DNA from: Cunninghamia lanceolata
Lineage: Eukaryota > Streptophyta > Pinopsida > Cupressales > Cupressaceae
Length of the DNA stretch: 64,000 nucleotides
Reading direction: 5' to 3'
NCBI GenBank assembly: GCA_027924645.1
Contig: BSBN01000254.1
Coordinates: 18,196,001-18,260,000 of the forward strand
In this document: in pieces, positions 22,801 through 35,099 of the stretch
Layout: every line of letters starts with the position of its first letter
Numbering within the stretch: the first letter of the stretch is position 1
Notes under the pieces: model-generated
The model's input: only the letters and a program-made list of their open reading frames with translations
Told to the model about the DNA's origin: nothing
Databases searched by the model: none
Made by a program: the position numbers and the translations under genes

Positions 22801-22960
22801 CTACATAATCCACATCATAATCTGCTATCCTTCCATCCATAATCCACATCATAATTCACATCATAATCCACTATCCTTCCATCCATAATCCACTATCTTT
22901 CCATCCATAATCCACACCATAATCCACTATCCCCTATCCATCCTTGCATGAACCTTCTAT
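22800..22960 (+). repeat. Minisatellite of CCATAATCCAC units
   Basis: Tandem degenerate copies of a unit built from ATCCACATCATAATCCACTATCC and shorter variants fill about 160 bases. The array is inside the non-coding 3' half of the G-patch element and is likely replication slippage. Confidence 0.7.
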
Positions 22961-23439
22961 AATCCACTATCTACCTAATCCATCTCCCTCTCATGAAATC
23001 CTCTACCAACGTCTATGAGCATAATGGCACTTGACATGGTCCATGTGTGACATCCATCTCTAATGAGACTATCACCTTTCATGGAACTAGATGCTTCAGT
23101 CCTCACCCTTCTTGTCCATATCCACCTATCCCATCAAATATCTCATAAACAAGAAAAAAAAATAGAAAAAAAAAAATCAAAATAGTAAAGAGAAATCCAT
23201 TCATCCAATGGTGAAAACCACCTTGGTGGCACCTTGCATAAGTACCATGATGAAAACCTAGAAAACAAACATCATGTGTAGCTTGATTATCTATGTGTCT
23301 TACACTCGGGGGCATCTTGTCTCATCCAAACTATCATATCCAACCTATCATTTACTTTCTATCTACCTCATCCTATCATATCCTATCTTACCATCCTTAG
23401 TCGTTATACCCAATTATCAATTTTCTTCTAAATCATCCA

Positions 23440-23790
23440 TTTCTATAATTAATTAAATAAATTATATTTATTTAATTAATTTCATCTATTTTCATTAGCT
23501 ATTTCTTCTATTTTCTATGTATAATTAAATAATCTTTAATTATTTAATCATCATATTATTCTTCTAAAATTAAATAAATTTTCTAAATTTATTTAATTTG
23601 CCCTTTTTAAATAAATAAAATTAATATTTTATTTATTTATCTTCTCATCATGCATATAAATTAAATAAATTTATTTATTTAATTTATACTTATTCTTCTA
23701 ATTTTCTAAAATTAGCTCTTTCCTCTATCATTTAAAAATAAATTAAATGAATTTATTTGTTTAATTTATTTTTATCTTATCATTTTCCTC
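23440..23790. repeat. Array of AT-rich palindromes
   Basis: At least five consecutive inverted repeats with short loops are seen, for example ATTAATTAAATAAAT...ATTTATTTAATTAAT near 23445, AATTAAATAA...TTATTTAAT near 23522, AAATTAAATAAATTT...AAATTTATTTAATTT near 23568, AATAAATAAAAT...ATTTTATTTATT near 23610, and AAATTAAATAAATTTATTTATTTAATTT near 23657. Each can form a stem-loop in either strand. The LTRs of the same element carry two more of the same type. Confidence 0.75.
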
Positions 23791-23799
23791 TTTTATCAC

Positions 23800-25939
23800 T
23801 TTCTTCTGTGTACAAGTTGGCCTTGTCCATAATTTGTTAAAAATAAAATACAAAAAATGATTTAATTGGTTCTAAAAATCAATTATCCTTGTCATCCAAC
23901 TCTTAAAATAGAAAAGCATCCTATTTGAAGAAAATCAATTTTATTTTCATCAACAACCCAACTAAATCATTTAATAAAAGCTTTCTTTATGGACACATGT
24001 CTTGTTCACATTCATCCATACCTCTTGAATCATCTCAACCGTTCACATAGCCACTTTTTCTCCACCGTTGATCAATCTTAGTTGAGAGCTATATATACAC
24101 CCTCTCACCCCTCTCATTTCACTTGCTCCCACTACTCTATAGCATCCAGATTATCATCTCATGCAATATTGAATCCATTGAGCATCCATCAAGCACTTTG
24201 AGCATATCATCTATCATCATGGCAACTATGGTTGTTCACTATTGAGAAGCAATCCACATTCCAACTAAGGAATCAATACAATCTAAGTGACATTGTTCTT
24301 TGATTTGATTTCATTTTGTGTCATTTAGATAGATTCTTTGAAGGTGGTAGGATTGGTTTTTTATTGTAATACTTGATCTTATTAACCTATTTTTTCCTGC
24401 TCACACACCCACATACCTATCCTATTGAATCCATCCATCCTTCCTTCCTAATTTTAATCTTGATAAAGACATGGGGGAAAAATGTTGACAAATGCTTTGG
24501 ATATCTCTTGATATACCTCATTTTTTTCCAAACAATCCTATCATCATCCTATCATGATAATCTTTGTCATGTAAAATCCTAAGCATTACACCTAGAATGG
24601 GGCATGTTATTTCTATGCGACATGGTCTTTTGAGATCACATCCTAGCTCCCTTATGATGCATACATCCATTCCATCAACTATCGCCTACCTTTTATCCAT
24701 CCCTCTATCATGAGCTTTCTATTTCACACACTATCGCCTATCCTTTTACCCATCCATCTATCACGAGCCTTCCATCCCATTTACTATTGCCCATTATTTT
24801 ACCCATCCAATCCTACCCCCATCCTTGCATCTAGACTTGGTTTTCTCTTGTTATTAGTATCTAGCACAAAGGATATACAATTGTACTCCAATGCCATCCT
24901 AACACAATTCAAAAACACAAAAAAAAAATATTCCAAAAAATATTAAAAATCTCAAAAATACAAAAAAATCAAATGTCCAACAAAAATCCATGCAATAAAC
25001 TCAAATGCAAGTCATCCTTAATCCATACCGATCAAGTCAATCAATCTAGCCAAATTATCCAATCACATCCTTTGGTCTTGATCCTAGCCTTGTTGTAAAC
25101 CAAATCAATAAATCAATCAATTATCAATGATCAATGGGATATATCATTCCCACATCCTTGTGTTGATCTAGGGATATATCATTCTCCACAATGTCAACAC
25201 TATCCTTATTAATCAAATCTTGGTGTTGATTTGCATGTCTAACAACACTAGTATCATCATATCAAATCAATCCAAATCAAATCATCATCATCACTATCAA
25301 TCAATCGATCGATCGATCATTGGTTTACAGCTTGATAGGGGCAATACCTTGTTTTTTTTTTAATCATTTGTGCATGCTTGCTTGCTTGCTTGTGTGTGTT
25401 ATAATTTTATCTTGCATTTATATCTTTCCAGCTAATATTCATATCTTCTGTATGTTGGAATAGCTTTTTGCATTATCCTTTGCATCTAAGGTCATATCAT
25501 ACCTTTTATGCATTAGGACTTTAATGCTCTAAGTTTACTTCCTCATACGTCTAGACAAGGTTGTATTATGTTGGGTACACAAGACACATTGTCACCTTGG
25601 TCTTTATACCTTGGTGCATAATGTCTAGTGCTATATCAAACTATATGGTTACTCACTTCATTGTAGCATAACATATCATTCATCTCTTTCATCCATCTTT
25701 TATCTTACATCCTTCATCTCCTTATCTATCTTTTATCATTTCATTCATTTTGAGAGCATACTTGTATTCTTCCAACCCACCTATCCTCTCGAGGGGGCAT
25801 CATCATCCTATCCTTTATCCATTGCTCCTTGTCATTCTTTCAAGTGGCTAGGGCATTCTTTCCATTCCATCCATACCTTATCTTCTTTGAAATGATGTTA
25901 CTTCTCTTAGTCGCAACACCATCTCAAAGAGGGGTAAAA
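23800..25939 (+). other. 3' non-coding region of the G-patch element
   Basis: About 2.1 kb without a recognisable gene. Bases 24060-24180 contain a promoter-like TATA motif (GCTATATATACACC near 24090) followed by a pyrimidine-rich start, resembling an old LTR or internal promoter. GATCGATCGATC (near 25307) and a run of four GCTT units (near 25377) are short simple repeats. The polypurine tract CAAAGAGGGGTAAAA at 25925-25939 directly precedes the 3' LTR. Confidence 0.5.
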
Positions 25940-26681
25940 TGTAGACACCTAAAATTGACACATGTCTTATGGCATCATCTTTCGACATCATTTAAGACAC
26001 TTTATGATGCATTTTGTCCTAGGACCCTTATATACCCCTTTCATCACCTAATTAATTAAATAAAACATATTTATTTAACTAATCTCATTTTAATCCCATT
26101 AGTGAATTAATTAAATAAATTATATTTATTTAATTAATTCCCAATTTTCAACCAAATTAATTAAATAAATTAAAGATTTATTTAATTAATTCCACATTTG
26201 TCTCTATCTTCATGTGGCTAGACTTGTAGAAATCCTTTTTATGTGGAGACCATTTGATTTTATTCCTCTCAATCAACCTTCATATGACACTTGTCACATG
26301 ACTGCAACTCCTTGTGTCATTTAATCTTAGCCATCCATCACAAATCTAATCCTAGCCATCCATTCCTATCCCTCATCTCCTATAAATCAAACCTCACCCA
26401 AGCCATTTGGGGGCTCTTGAAAGATCACATCTTCATACAATATCATGTTGTTCAAATCACTCTAAGATCTTCTCATCTATCATCCTCATACTATTGTTAT
26501 GTTGCAGATTTGAGCAATCAACATCTCAACCTATCCATCATCCATCAAAGAGAGCATAGCTAGTAGATTTGGGTGCATCTACTTTGTTCTATCACGTGTG
26601 GAGGACTTGGTTTGAAGGTAAAGGTAATTGGGTATCTTATCATTATCTTTGTATTGCCTTTGGATCAATTTTCTATCTACA
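25940..26681 (+). repeat. 3' LTR of the G-patch element
   Basis: This copy aligns with 7913-8631 and keeps the intact TCTACA end. It carries the same two AT-rich stem-loops (26100-26200) and a TATA box near 26390. The flanking TATTT at 26682-26686 completes the target duplication, after which LINE sequence resumes. Confidence 0.9.
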
Positions 26682-26686
26682 TATTT

Positions 26687-27434
26687 AAACAATGGAATAA
26701 AGTGGAGGATGAGATAAAAATAATGGAGTCCTAGATAGAAATTGTTGGACTTTTAGAAGAATTGAAGGGAGAGGAAAACAATTTGATGGAGCTCCACAAT
26801 CACCTCTTAAGGATGGAGGAAATCTAGTGGATGCAAAAATCTAGGATAAAATGGATTTAAGGAGGGTGATTAGAACATAAAATTCTTTCAGTTGTCAATA
26901 ATATTTGTAGGCAATACAATAAGATCAATCAAATTACTACCCTGAATGGTAGAGTGCTAGAGGATATTGAGGCTATTTGATTAGAAGGACTACCACTCTT
27001 CAAGGAGTTGTTGCATTCCTTGATTGATAATTTGGAAGCATAAGACTTTCTTTTAGCAAATATCTCAAATATCATCTTGAGATAATATAATGAGGCCTTA
27101 TTGAGATTGATGTCATTGGAGGAGGTAAGAAAATTAACTTTTTCACTTGGTGCCAAGAAAGGTCTTGACGAGTTCCAAGCTAGCTTTTTTCAAAGGTTTT
27201 AGCACATCATTGGCCAAAATTTTTGTCTAAACAAAAGAGTAAAGGTAGAGAAAATTTGTACCTAAAGCATGCAATGTCACCTATTATCATTCATCCCCAA
27301 GTCTAAAGCCCCGTAGTACTTCAATGCATTTCATCCTATCACCCTGTGTAATATTATATATAAGATTGTCACTAAGGCAATGGCCTTGAGGTTGAAATTG
27401 TGTATTAACTGCATTATTTTTATGAGCAAAATAG
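26687..27434 (+). pseudogene. LINE fragment c: linker and start of reverse transcriptase
   Basis: After the G-patch element the LINE reading resumes (KQWNKVEDEI). It passes through a WMQKSRIKW motif and a linker, and reaches the reverse transcriptase N-terminal landmarks near 27280-27420: FIPKSKAP, HPITLCNIIYKIVTKAMALRLK. Frameshifts and stops are frequent between 26880 and 27250. It is interrupted at 27434, just before the expected GRQILD motif, which appears at 57015 after the Copia element. Confidence 0.85.
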
Positions 27435-27439
27435 GTTCT

Positions 27440-29410
27440 TGTCAGAACACTCTAATATACTAAGAGGGGGGGTGAATCAGTATATACCACAAATTAATCC
27501 AATTCAACTTTTATCTTCAAAAATTTATACTTCCTTAATCAAATAAATACATAATGCAACAATTCAAAACATAATCACACAACCATAATGTACCAGACTT
27601 ACGTGGAAAACCCTAGAAGGAAAAAACCATGGTGAGCAAGCTACTTGGATCTACTGTCCAAATCTAGCCTCACAAATAAAAATATGATTACAATAGGTTT
27701 TATGGGCTACAACCCAAAGGAAGCTACAACTCCCTAATACACTATTTTACAACTACAACCAAAGGAAGCTACAACTCCCTAAAGTGCTACAACACTTACA
27801 GAAATAGGATACAACCTCTATACAAGATACTTGACAAAATCTGTTGCTCAACCACCTCCGCAACATCAACACCCTTCACTCTGACATATATCTTCAACCC
27901 CTCTACTCAACAAACTCTACTCCCTTCAACACACATCCACACACACAAATACTCACATCCACAATCACACTTACTTCATCTCACCCTCACACATACACTC
28001 TTCATACCAAACAAGATCTTTCAATTATATCCTCTATAAGCTTCAATATTTTTCTCCTTCATCGGCCAAGATGAAACATGTAGCATGAAACGTGCAATGG
28101 CCACAAGAAGTTGGCACCCAAAATCATGTAGAGATCTAATGCGGTTCAAACCAAGTAATAATCAAGACCTATTTCATCTTAGCACACATCTCCATGTTGG
28201 TACACACAGCACAATCACAAAAGCACACCAATTCAATCCAACAAACACTTAACCTCTTATGCATTAGCTCTAGACCTAAAGCAGTACCAGAGAACCCAAA
28301 TAGCATCATGTGGTTCACTTCTCATACATTATATGACTTGCAAACACATTCTCATACACTCCTTTCACAACTTCATGTTACTTCTTGCTGGTACAAACAA
28401 ACAGACACTGAACCCAGCATTCTCTTCCAACTTTGATTACACTATCTTGATATATAACATTGAAAAATAGATTTGTGGTACTCCTCAACACTTGAAACTT
28501 GAAATGAGAAAACATATAGAAAATCTAAACTTATCCTCCAAACAACAAAGCCAAATAATGTAATGCCATGAAATGCAATGGCTTTCACATACTCCTCGTG
28601 ACAACCCTAATCAGCAATATGATAGGTCTTTGCTGTACTGACTTCAAAGAACCTCTACAGTACAACTTATCATCTAAAACTTGAATATAACATGCTTCTC
28701 ATCTCTATCCAGCTATCCTCCAAGCCGCAACATCACATCTTCAAATGTAGAGAAATGTGGAGCACTCCTCTAACTCTTTTTGTCTGCAACAACACTGAAC
28801 CACTATCTTCAATTTGCTAGCTCTGGAATCTTCTATGGTAACTTCTATGCTATGAAATTAGGAACATACATACTTCACACCTATCTCTATCTAACTTCCA
28901 AACTTCAAGGCGATACCTTCAAATGTGGAAGAATGCGGAGCATTCTACCGAGCTTCTTCAATGCAACTTTCAGTGCCTTAGACTATCTAAAACCTTTTAC
29001 ACTTTCTTTCAAATATTAAGCAATGATTTTCATCAAAAAACAATTAATACATCATTCACCATATCAAAGACTATAATCACAATGCCATACACAACAATCA
29101 CAACTCTTTGCATCATAAACAAGAAACCACAACTTCTTCATATCAACAAACTCTTCATCCTATCAACTTTCACCTATCCATGAACTTCAGAAGATAAGGT
29201 ACAACTATGTACAGATGATACTAATCAAACAGCATGCTCATGACATTCATAACCATATCCTTCACCACATAACTCCTCTGATCATCACTCCTTTGTCTAC
29301 TTCTCTGAACTACTCCTTACCATCTTCTTCACTTCACAATACCTCTAATCATCACATGCAACCTTCCACAACACTGCTCTGTTGACATCAATGGTAACAC
29401 ATACGCAATA
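27440..29410 (-). repeat. 3' LTR of the minus-strand Copia
   Basis: It aligns with 55024-57009 over its full length. On the minus strand the LTR start TGTTGCATATGTG is mutated here at its first bases (+ strand ends GCAATA instead of GCAACA at 29410). The purine tract abuts it at 29411-29422. Confidence 0.92.
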
Positions 29411-29661
29411 ATCTCCCCCTTTGGCAATGATGGAAACACATGACCTGATACGCAAAATTTCTCCCCCTTTGACATCAACGGCAAAGGGCTAATTGTCTTC
29501 CTCTGTACCTAAAAAACATACAAGCTCCCCTTGTCTACACTAACCTTATCATCTTCCTTAGTCTCTTTCTACCTGCTCCCCCTGAAAGGTAGCCATCATC
29601 AATCCAGGGATAAAAATGTAACTTGAACTGCTCCCCCTAGACAGATGCACCATCTAGGTAT
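29411..29661 (-). promoter_or_regulatory. Polypurine tract region of the minus-strand Copia
   Basis: On the minus strand AAAGGGGGAGAT directly precedes the 3' LTR. Further GGGGGAG tracts occur upstream (around 29460, 29575 and 29630 on the plus strand as CTCCCCC). Serial tracts like these are typical of SIRE-like elements. No envelope-like ORF is present between RNase H and the LTR. Confidence 0.75.
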
Positions 29662-29967
29662 CTAGTTACAAGGAGGAGCAACAACCCCTAACTTCTGTCT
29701 AATATATTCAAATGTGTCCTTAGAAAGTTCCTTTGTAAAGATATATACAAACTTATCCTTTGTAGGTACATATTCTAGTTTTACCTCTTGATTTGCAACC
29801 TTCTCTCTCACAAAGTAATACTTGATAGATATATGCTTGGTTCTAGAGTGCATCACTAGATTCTTTGAAATATTTATGGCACTTGTATTATCATGAAGAA
29901 TAGGAATGGGCTCATCATACACAACCTTGTTATCCTTTAAAGTTTGCTTCATCCACAACACTTGAGT
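29662..29967 (-). pseudogene. Copia RNase H, C-terminal part
   Basis: This minus-strand fragment reads TQVLWMKQTLKDN, LHDNTSAINISKN, HSRTKHISIKYYFVREKV and DIFTK-like VYIFTKELSKD, the standard end of a Copia polyprotein, terminating at GVVAPPCN. The RNase H Asp of LHDN is present. The preceding half lies at 50268-50465, separated by gypsy E1. It degrades the RNA strand during reverse transcription. Confidence 0.9.
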
Positions 29968-30807
29968 TGATGCAGGAGCATCCATGGTTCAAGGGCAATC
30001 TTGCATCAACCAAAAACATTTGCATTTCAATTTGTTTCTTGTCATTTTCCAGTTCAATTCAGGTAGTTCAATGAGTAACAGTTTCTGTATTTTGGTCTAC
30101 ATTCTACTGCAGTTTCATTTCAGACCTTGTAGAGATGGACTTAGCATCTAGATTCATTCATGCACATCATATCCAAAATTTAGAGTATTTGGATTAAGTA
30201 TCGGTAAGATATGGCTATCAGAAGATCAACCATTTTCTCATAACAGAGCATCCTGACAATCTCAGATAATCAGCTAAAGGAGAAGACCTGTGGAACATTT
30301 CACAACTAGAAAAGTTAAAAGACACATCATTCAATGTTGTTTGGTTCCTGGCTGACCTTCCCTAAGATCTGTACATCATTCCATTCACACGTGGAGGAGT
30401 TCTATTCAATTAGGTCTGACCTATCCGTGTACACATGTTACAGCTCTTCATTGGAGTTTGTGATCTTCCTTGGCCGACGTGGAGGAATCTTATGTTCCAG
30501 AGATGATATATAATAATGTAATAGATACCTAGGAATGTAGATTCGATAGTTGATCATTAGTTCATAGTTGTTAGTTTGAATTCTTTGCGAAGGAGCTTCA
30601 AAGCCATATCTTGTAATTCTGTAATCAGGCTTGTGAACCCTACTTGTAAGCCCGCATGTTGCCAACCAATTTGTATTTGAATTCTATGATATACTAAATG
30701 ACTAAATCTGCATTTGCTTTATATCTTTGACTTGTTTCTATTGTGTTTACTCTATCTGCACAGCTTGGATAGTTCTCTTTGAGGACCCTCCTAACCATGA
30801 CTGCACC
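29968..30807 (+). repeat. LTR A: 5' LTR of gypsy E1
   Basis: The LTR is 840 bases from TGATGCAGGAGCATCC to GACTGCACCA and matches LTRs B, C and D. A TATA-like GATATATAATAATG lies near 30506. The boundary with the primer site is set by comparison with E2. Confidence 0.9.
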
Positions 30808-30810
30808 AAG

Positions 30811-30821
30811 TGGTATCAGAG
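30811..30821 (+). promoter_or_regulatory. Primer-binding site of E1
   Basis: TGGTATCAGAG begins 4 bases after LTR A and is complementary to initiator tRNA-Met. Confidence 0.85.
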
Positions 30822-31008
30822 TGAAAGTTTGAATCTTTGGGAGCAAATTAAGTGAAGTTGACGAAGGAATTCCATAAGATCTTATTGTGGATAGATCACC
30901 AAATTTGAGGTAGGTTACTTGTGTCGCAACCGATCGCCAATTGTGAGGCAGTTGCCACCTTGTAGCCCGATTGTTGAATTGAGGCAATTTGCACTTGATC
31001 CTAGGAAG

Positions 31009-32815
31009 ATGCTACCGAGGAGAATCCCTACTGTTGAAACAATGGCTAGTAGAATGGATGAGATGATGAAAACAATGTGAATTAGACTAGATTTTGTTGA
31101 ACAAGATAGAAGAAAAGGACTAAGCCCTAGAATTGATATTGAAAGTGATGACAAAGAATTTCAATCTACAAATCAAACTGAAGAAACCCTAGGAGGTGAA
31201 GAAGAAGAAGAATCAAGTCAAGTCAAGATGTTGTGAACTATTTCAAAGATTGGAAAAAGACCTATAGTTGATGTACCGAACTATACTAGCAATTTGAATC
31301 CTGAGGAGTTGATCAACTGGATAAATGACATGGAAGAATACTTTGAATATGAAGAAGTTGAATATCCAGAGAAGGTGAAATTTGCAAAGACAAAGTTGAA
31401 AGGACATGATGCTATATGGTGGAAAGAAGTTCAATTGGAAAGAAATAGAAGAGAAAAAGAAAAGAACACAAAATCAGATAGGATGGTGACAAAATTGAAG
31501 AATCAGTTTATCCCTGCTGACTATGAGTTGGAACTGTTGAAGAGATTATAAAACTTGAGACAAAAGGAGAAATTTGTGGAGTATACTAAAGAATTCCATA
31601 AGATGATCATAAGGACAAGACATAGTGAAGCAAGCAAGGAGAAAGTGGTGAGATACATCAATGGACTAAGATTGAACATTCAAGAAGAATTGAGTTTGGT
31701 TAGAATGACAATACTGGAAGAAACATATCAGTTTCCCCTAAAAGTTGAACAAGAAGCATGATCATAAATAGAGAGGTAGATGAGGTAAATTTTAGAAAGG
31801 TAGAACATTTTTCAGAGGAGAGAGATCATATGCGGAGTAGAACAGACAAGAGAATACATTCAAGGAGGATAGAGATAACAATGCATACCAGAGAGATGAT
31901 AGAACTTTCTACCATAGACGAAAGCCTAGTCCATACCGGAGTGAAGGATATAGAAGAGAATGAAGAGGACCTGATAGGAGAACATTTAGAGGAACTTGTT
32001 TTAAGTGTGGAGGTGAAGGACATAGAGCATTTGAATGTAATCATGGGAGTACAAACAAGAGAATAGAGAACAGTGGAAGAGCAGCCTATGTGGAAGAAGA
32101 ACCTATTGGATCACCTAGTTCATTTGGTAAACCTAAGAAAGGAGAATCACTTGTGATGAGGAGAGAACTATTTCAAGCAGAGACAAATGAGGAACCCCAG
32201 CAGAGGAAACGTTTGTTCAGAACCAGATGCAAATCAGAAGGTAAATGTTGTAAAGTTGTAATTGATAGTGGAAGTTCTGATAACCTAGTTTCAGAAGAGA
32301 TGGTGACTAAGATAAAGTTGGAAAGATTGAAACACCCTAAGCCCTATCAGATAGCATGGATTTAGGATGATCATAAGCTACTGGTGAGTGAACAATGTTT
32401 GGTGAAATTTCATATTGGATCTTATCATGATGACGTATTGTGTGATATTATGCCTATGGATGTATGTCATATCTTGTTGGGTAGACCTTTGTAGTATGAT
32501 AGAAAAGCTATGCATGATGGGAGAAAGAATACATACACTATAACATCAAATGGGAAGATAATTACTTTGATTCCTTTGGAAGATGATCCTAAGAGTGAAG
32601 TATGTGGGAATACTAGAATTTGTTTGGTAGATGGAAGAAATTTTTTGGATGGTTTGATACATGAGCATATGTATTATGCCTTGATTCTTAAGAAGCCTGA
32701 AACATTGAAGAAGGAGACTGAAGAATCATGACCGGAGGAGGTAACTGAATTGTTGACAAAGTATGAATGCATCATTTTAGATAATGTACCTGAAGGATTG
32801 CCATAAATCAGGAGT
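31009..32815 (+). pseudogene. E1 gag and protease (5' half of polyprotein)
   Basis: ATG 31009 opens MLPRRIP and a charged N-terminus. The Gag helical core follows (LNPEELINWINDMEEYFEYEE, AIWWKEVQ, LKNQFIP, YINGLRLNIQEEL), matching the Retrotrans_gag pattern. A CCHC knuckle CFKCGGEGHRAFEC is at 31997-32038, after a frameshift. The aspartic protease motif VVIDSGSSDNLVS is at about 32254-32292, with the catalytic Asp intact, and LLGRP is near 32475. The reading stops at 32815, between protease and reverse transcriptase, where E2 inserted; it continues at 46630. At least one frameshift and several stops are present. Confidence 0.88.
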
Positions 32816-32820
32816 ATCAG

Positions 32821-33662
32821 TGATGTGGGAGCATCCCTAGTTCAAGAGCAATCTTGCATCAACCAAGAACATTTGCATTTCAGTTTGTTTCTTTTCATTT
32901 TCCAATTCAAATTAGGTAGTTCAGTCAGTAGAAGTTTCTGTATTTTGGTCCACATTATGTTGCAGTTTCATTTCAGACCTTGCAGAGCTAGATTTAGCAT
33001 CTATATTTATTCATGCACATCATATCCAAAATTTAGAGTATTTGGATTAAGTACCGGTAAGATATCGCTATCAGAAGATCAACTGTTTTCTCATAATAGA
33101 GCATCCTGACAATCTCAAATAATCAGCTAAAGGAGAAGACTTACAGAGCATTTCATGACTAGCAAGGTTAAAAGACACATCATTCAATATTGTTTGATTC
33201 GTGGCCGACCTTCAGTGAGATCCACACATCATTCCATTCACTTGTGGAGTAATTCTATTCAGTTAGGTCTGACCTATCCATGTACACACATTACAGCTCT
33301 TCATTGGAGTTTGTGATTTTCCTTGGTCGATGTGAAGGAATCTTATGTTCCAGAGATGATATATAATAATGTAATAGATAACTAGGAAGGTAGATTTCAA
33401 TAGTTGATCATTAGTTCATAGTTGTTAGTTTGAATTCTTTGTGAAGGAGCTTCAAAACCATATCTTGTAATTCTATAATCAGGCCTGTGAGCCCTAATTG
33501 TAAGCCCACATGTTACCAGTCAGTTTGTATTTGATTTCTATGATATACTAAATTATTGAATCTACATTTGCTTTATATCTTTGAGTTGTTTCCGTTGTGT
33601 TTACTCTAGCTACACGGCCTGGATAGTTCTCTTTGAGGACCCTCCTAATCGTGATTGCACTA
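32821..33662 (+). repeat. LTR B: 5' LTR of gypsy E2
   Basis: The LTR is 842 bases from TGATGTGGGAGC to GATTGCACTA. The primer site TGGTATCAAAG follows at 33665-33675, with one substitution from the initiator-Met consensus. Confidence 0.9.
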
Positions 33663-33862
33663 AGTGGTATCAAAGTGAAAGTTTGAATATTTGGGAGTGA
33701 ATTGAGAGAAGTTGGTAAAGGAATTCCATAAGATCTTGCTATGGACATATCATCAAATCTAAGGTAGGTTACTTGTGTCGCAACCGATCACTGATTGTGA
33801 GGCAGTTGTCACCTTGTAGCCCGATCACCAAATTGAGGCAGTTTGCACTTGATCCTAGGAAG

Positions 33863-35060
33863 ATGCCACTGAGGAGAATCCCTAATGTTTGAACAATGGC
33901 TGGTAGAATGGATGAGATGATGGAAATGATGAAAATAATGTGAATTAGACTGGATGTTGTTGAACAAGATAGAAGAAAAGGACTAAGCCCTAGAATTGAT
34001 ATTGAGAGTAATGATGAAGAATTTCAATCTACAAATCAAACTAAAGAAACCCTAGGAGGTGAAGAAGAAGAAGAATCAAATAAAGTCAAGATGTTGCGAG
34101 CTATTTCAAAGATTGGAAAAAGACCTAGAGTTGATGTACTGAACTATACTGGCAATTTGAATCCTGAGGAGTTGATCGACTAGATAAATGACATGGAAGA
34201 ATACTTCAAATGAATATGAAGAAGTTGAAGATCTGAATAAGGTGAAATTTGCAAAGATAAAGTTGAAAGGACATGTTGCTATATGGTGGAAATAAGTTTA
34301 GTTGGATAGAAATAGAAGAGGAAAAGAAAAGATCACAAAATGGGATAGGATGGTGACAAAATTAAAGAATCAGTTTAGCCCTGCTAACTATGAGTTGGAA
34401 CTGTTGAAGAGATTGCAAAACTTGAGACAAAAGGAGAAATTTGTGAAGAAGTATACTGAAGAATTCCATAAGATTATCATAAGGATAGGACATAGTGAAG
34501 AAAGCAAGGAGAAAGTGGCTAGATACATCAATGGACTGAGATTGAACATTCAAGAAGAATTAAGATTGGTTTGAATGACAACACTGGAAGAAACATATCA
34601 ATTTGCCCTAAAAGTTGATGAAAAATTGAACAAGAAGCATGATCAGAAATAGAGAGGTAGAGCAGCTAAATTTCAAAAAGTTAGAACATTTTTTAGAGGA
34701 GAGAGATCATATGCGGAGAAAAACAAACAAGAGAACACATTCAAGAAGGAGGACAGAGATAACAATGCATACCGGAGAGATGATAGAACTTTCTACCGCA
34801 GAGGAAACCCTAGTCCATACTGGAGTTAATGATACAGAAGAGAAGGAAGAGGACCTGATAGGAGAACATTCAGAGGAACCTGTTTTAAGTGTGGAGGTGA
34901 AGGACATAGAGCATTTGAATGTAATCAGGGGAGTACAAGCAAGAGAACAGAGAACAGTGGAAGAGTAGCCTATGTGGAAGAAGAACCTATTGGATCACCT
35001 AGTTCAATTGGTAAACCTGAGAAAGGAGAATCACTTGTGATGAGGAGAGCACTATTTCAA
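33863..35060 (+). pseudogene. E2 gag
   Basis: ATG 33863 corresponds to the E1 gag start (MPLRRIP versus MLPRRIP). The helical core is present in pieces because of an insertion and stops near 34190-34310. RQKEKFVKKYTEEFHK and YINGLRLNIQEEL follow. The CCHC knuckle CFKCGGEGHRAFEC is at 34881-34922. It is collinear with E1 gag. Gag proteins form the particle that holds element RNA. Confidence 0.85.
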
Positions 35061-35099
35061 GTAGAGACAAATGAGGAACCATAGCAGAGGAAAAGTTTG

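Larger units (their letters stand above)
7913..26681 (+). mobile_element. Large non-autonomous LTR retrotransposon encoding a G-patch protein
   Basis: Two LTRs of about 720-740 bases (7913-8631 and 25940-26681) share a TGTAGACACCTAAAATTGAC start and a TCTACA-type end. The exact duplication TATTT at 7908-7912 and 26682-26686 proves a single insertion into the LINE. The element is 18.8 kb including an 8.2 kb Copia-derived insert (8745-16967), so about 10.5 kb by itself. I found no protease, reverse transcriptase, RNase H or integrase, so it fits the LARD class. Its one long coding region is Pro/Gln/Ser-rich with a C-terminal G-patch. A purine tract precedes the 3' LTR. Confidence 0.85.

Noticed and set aside
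23103..23315. Minus-strand 70-residue ORF with a hydrophobic C-terminal part
   Set aside because: It is generated by poly-A/poly-T tracts in the non-coding 3' region of the G-patch element.
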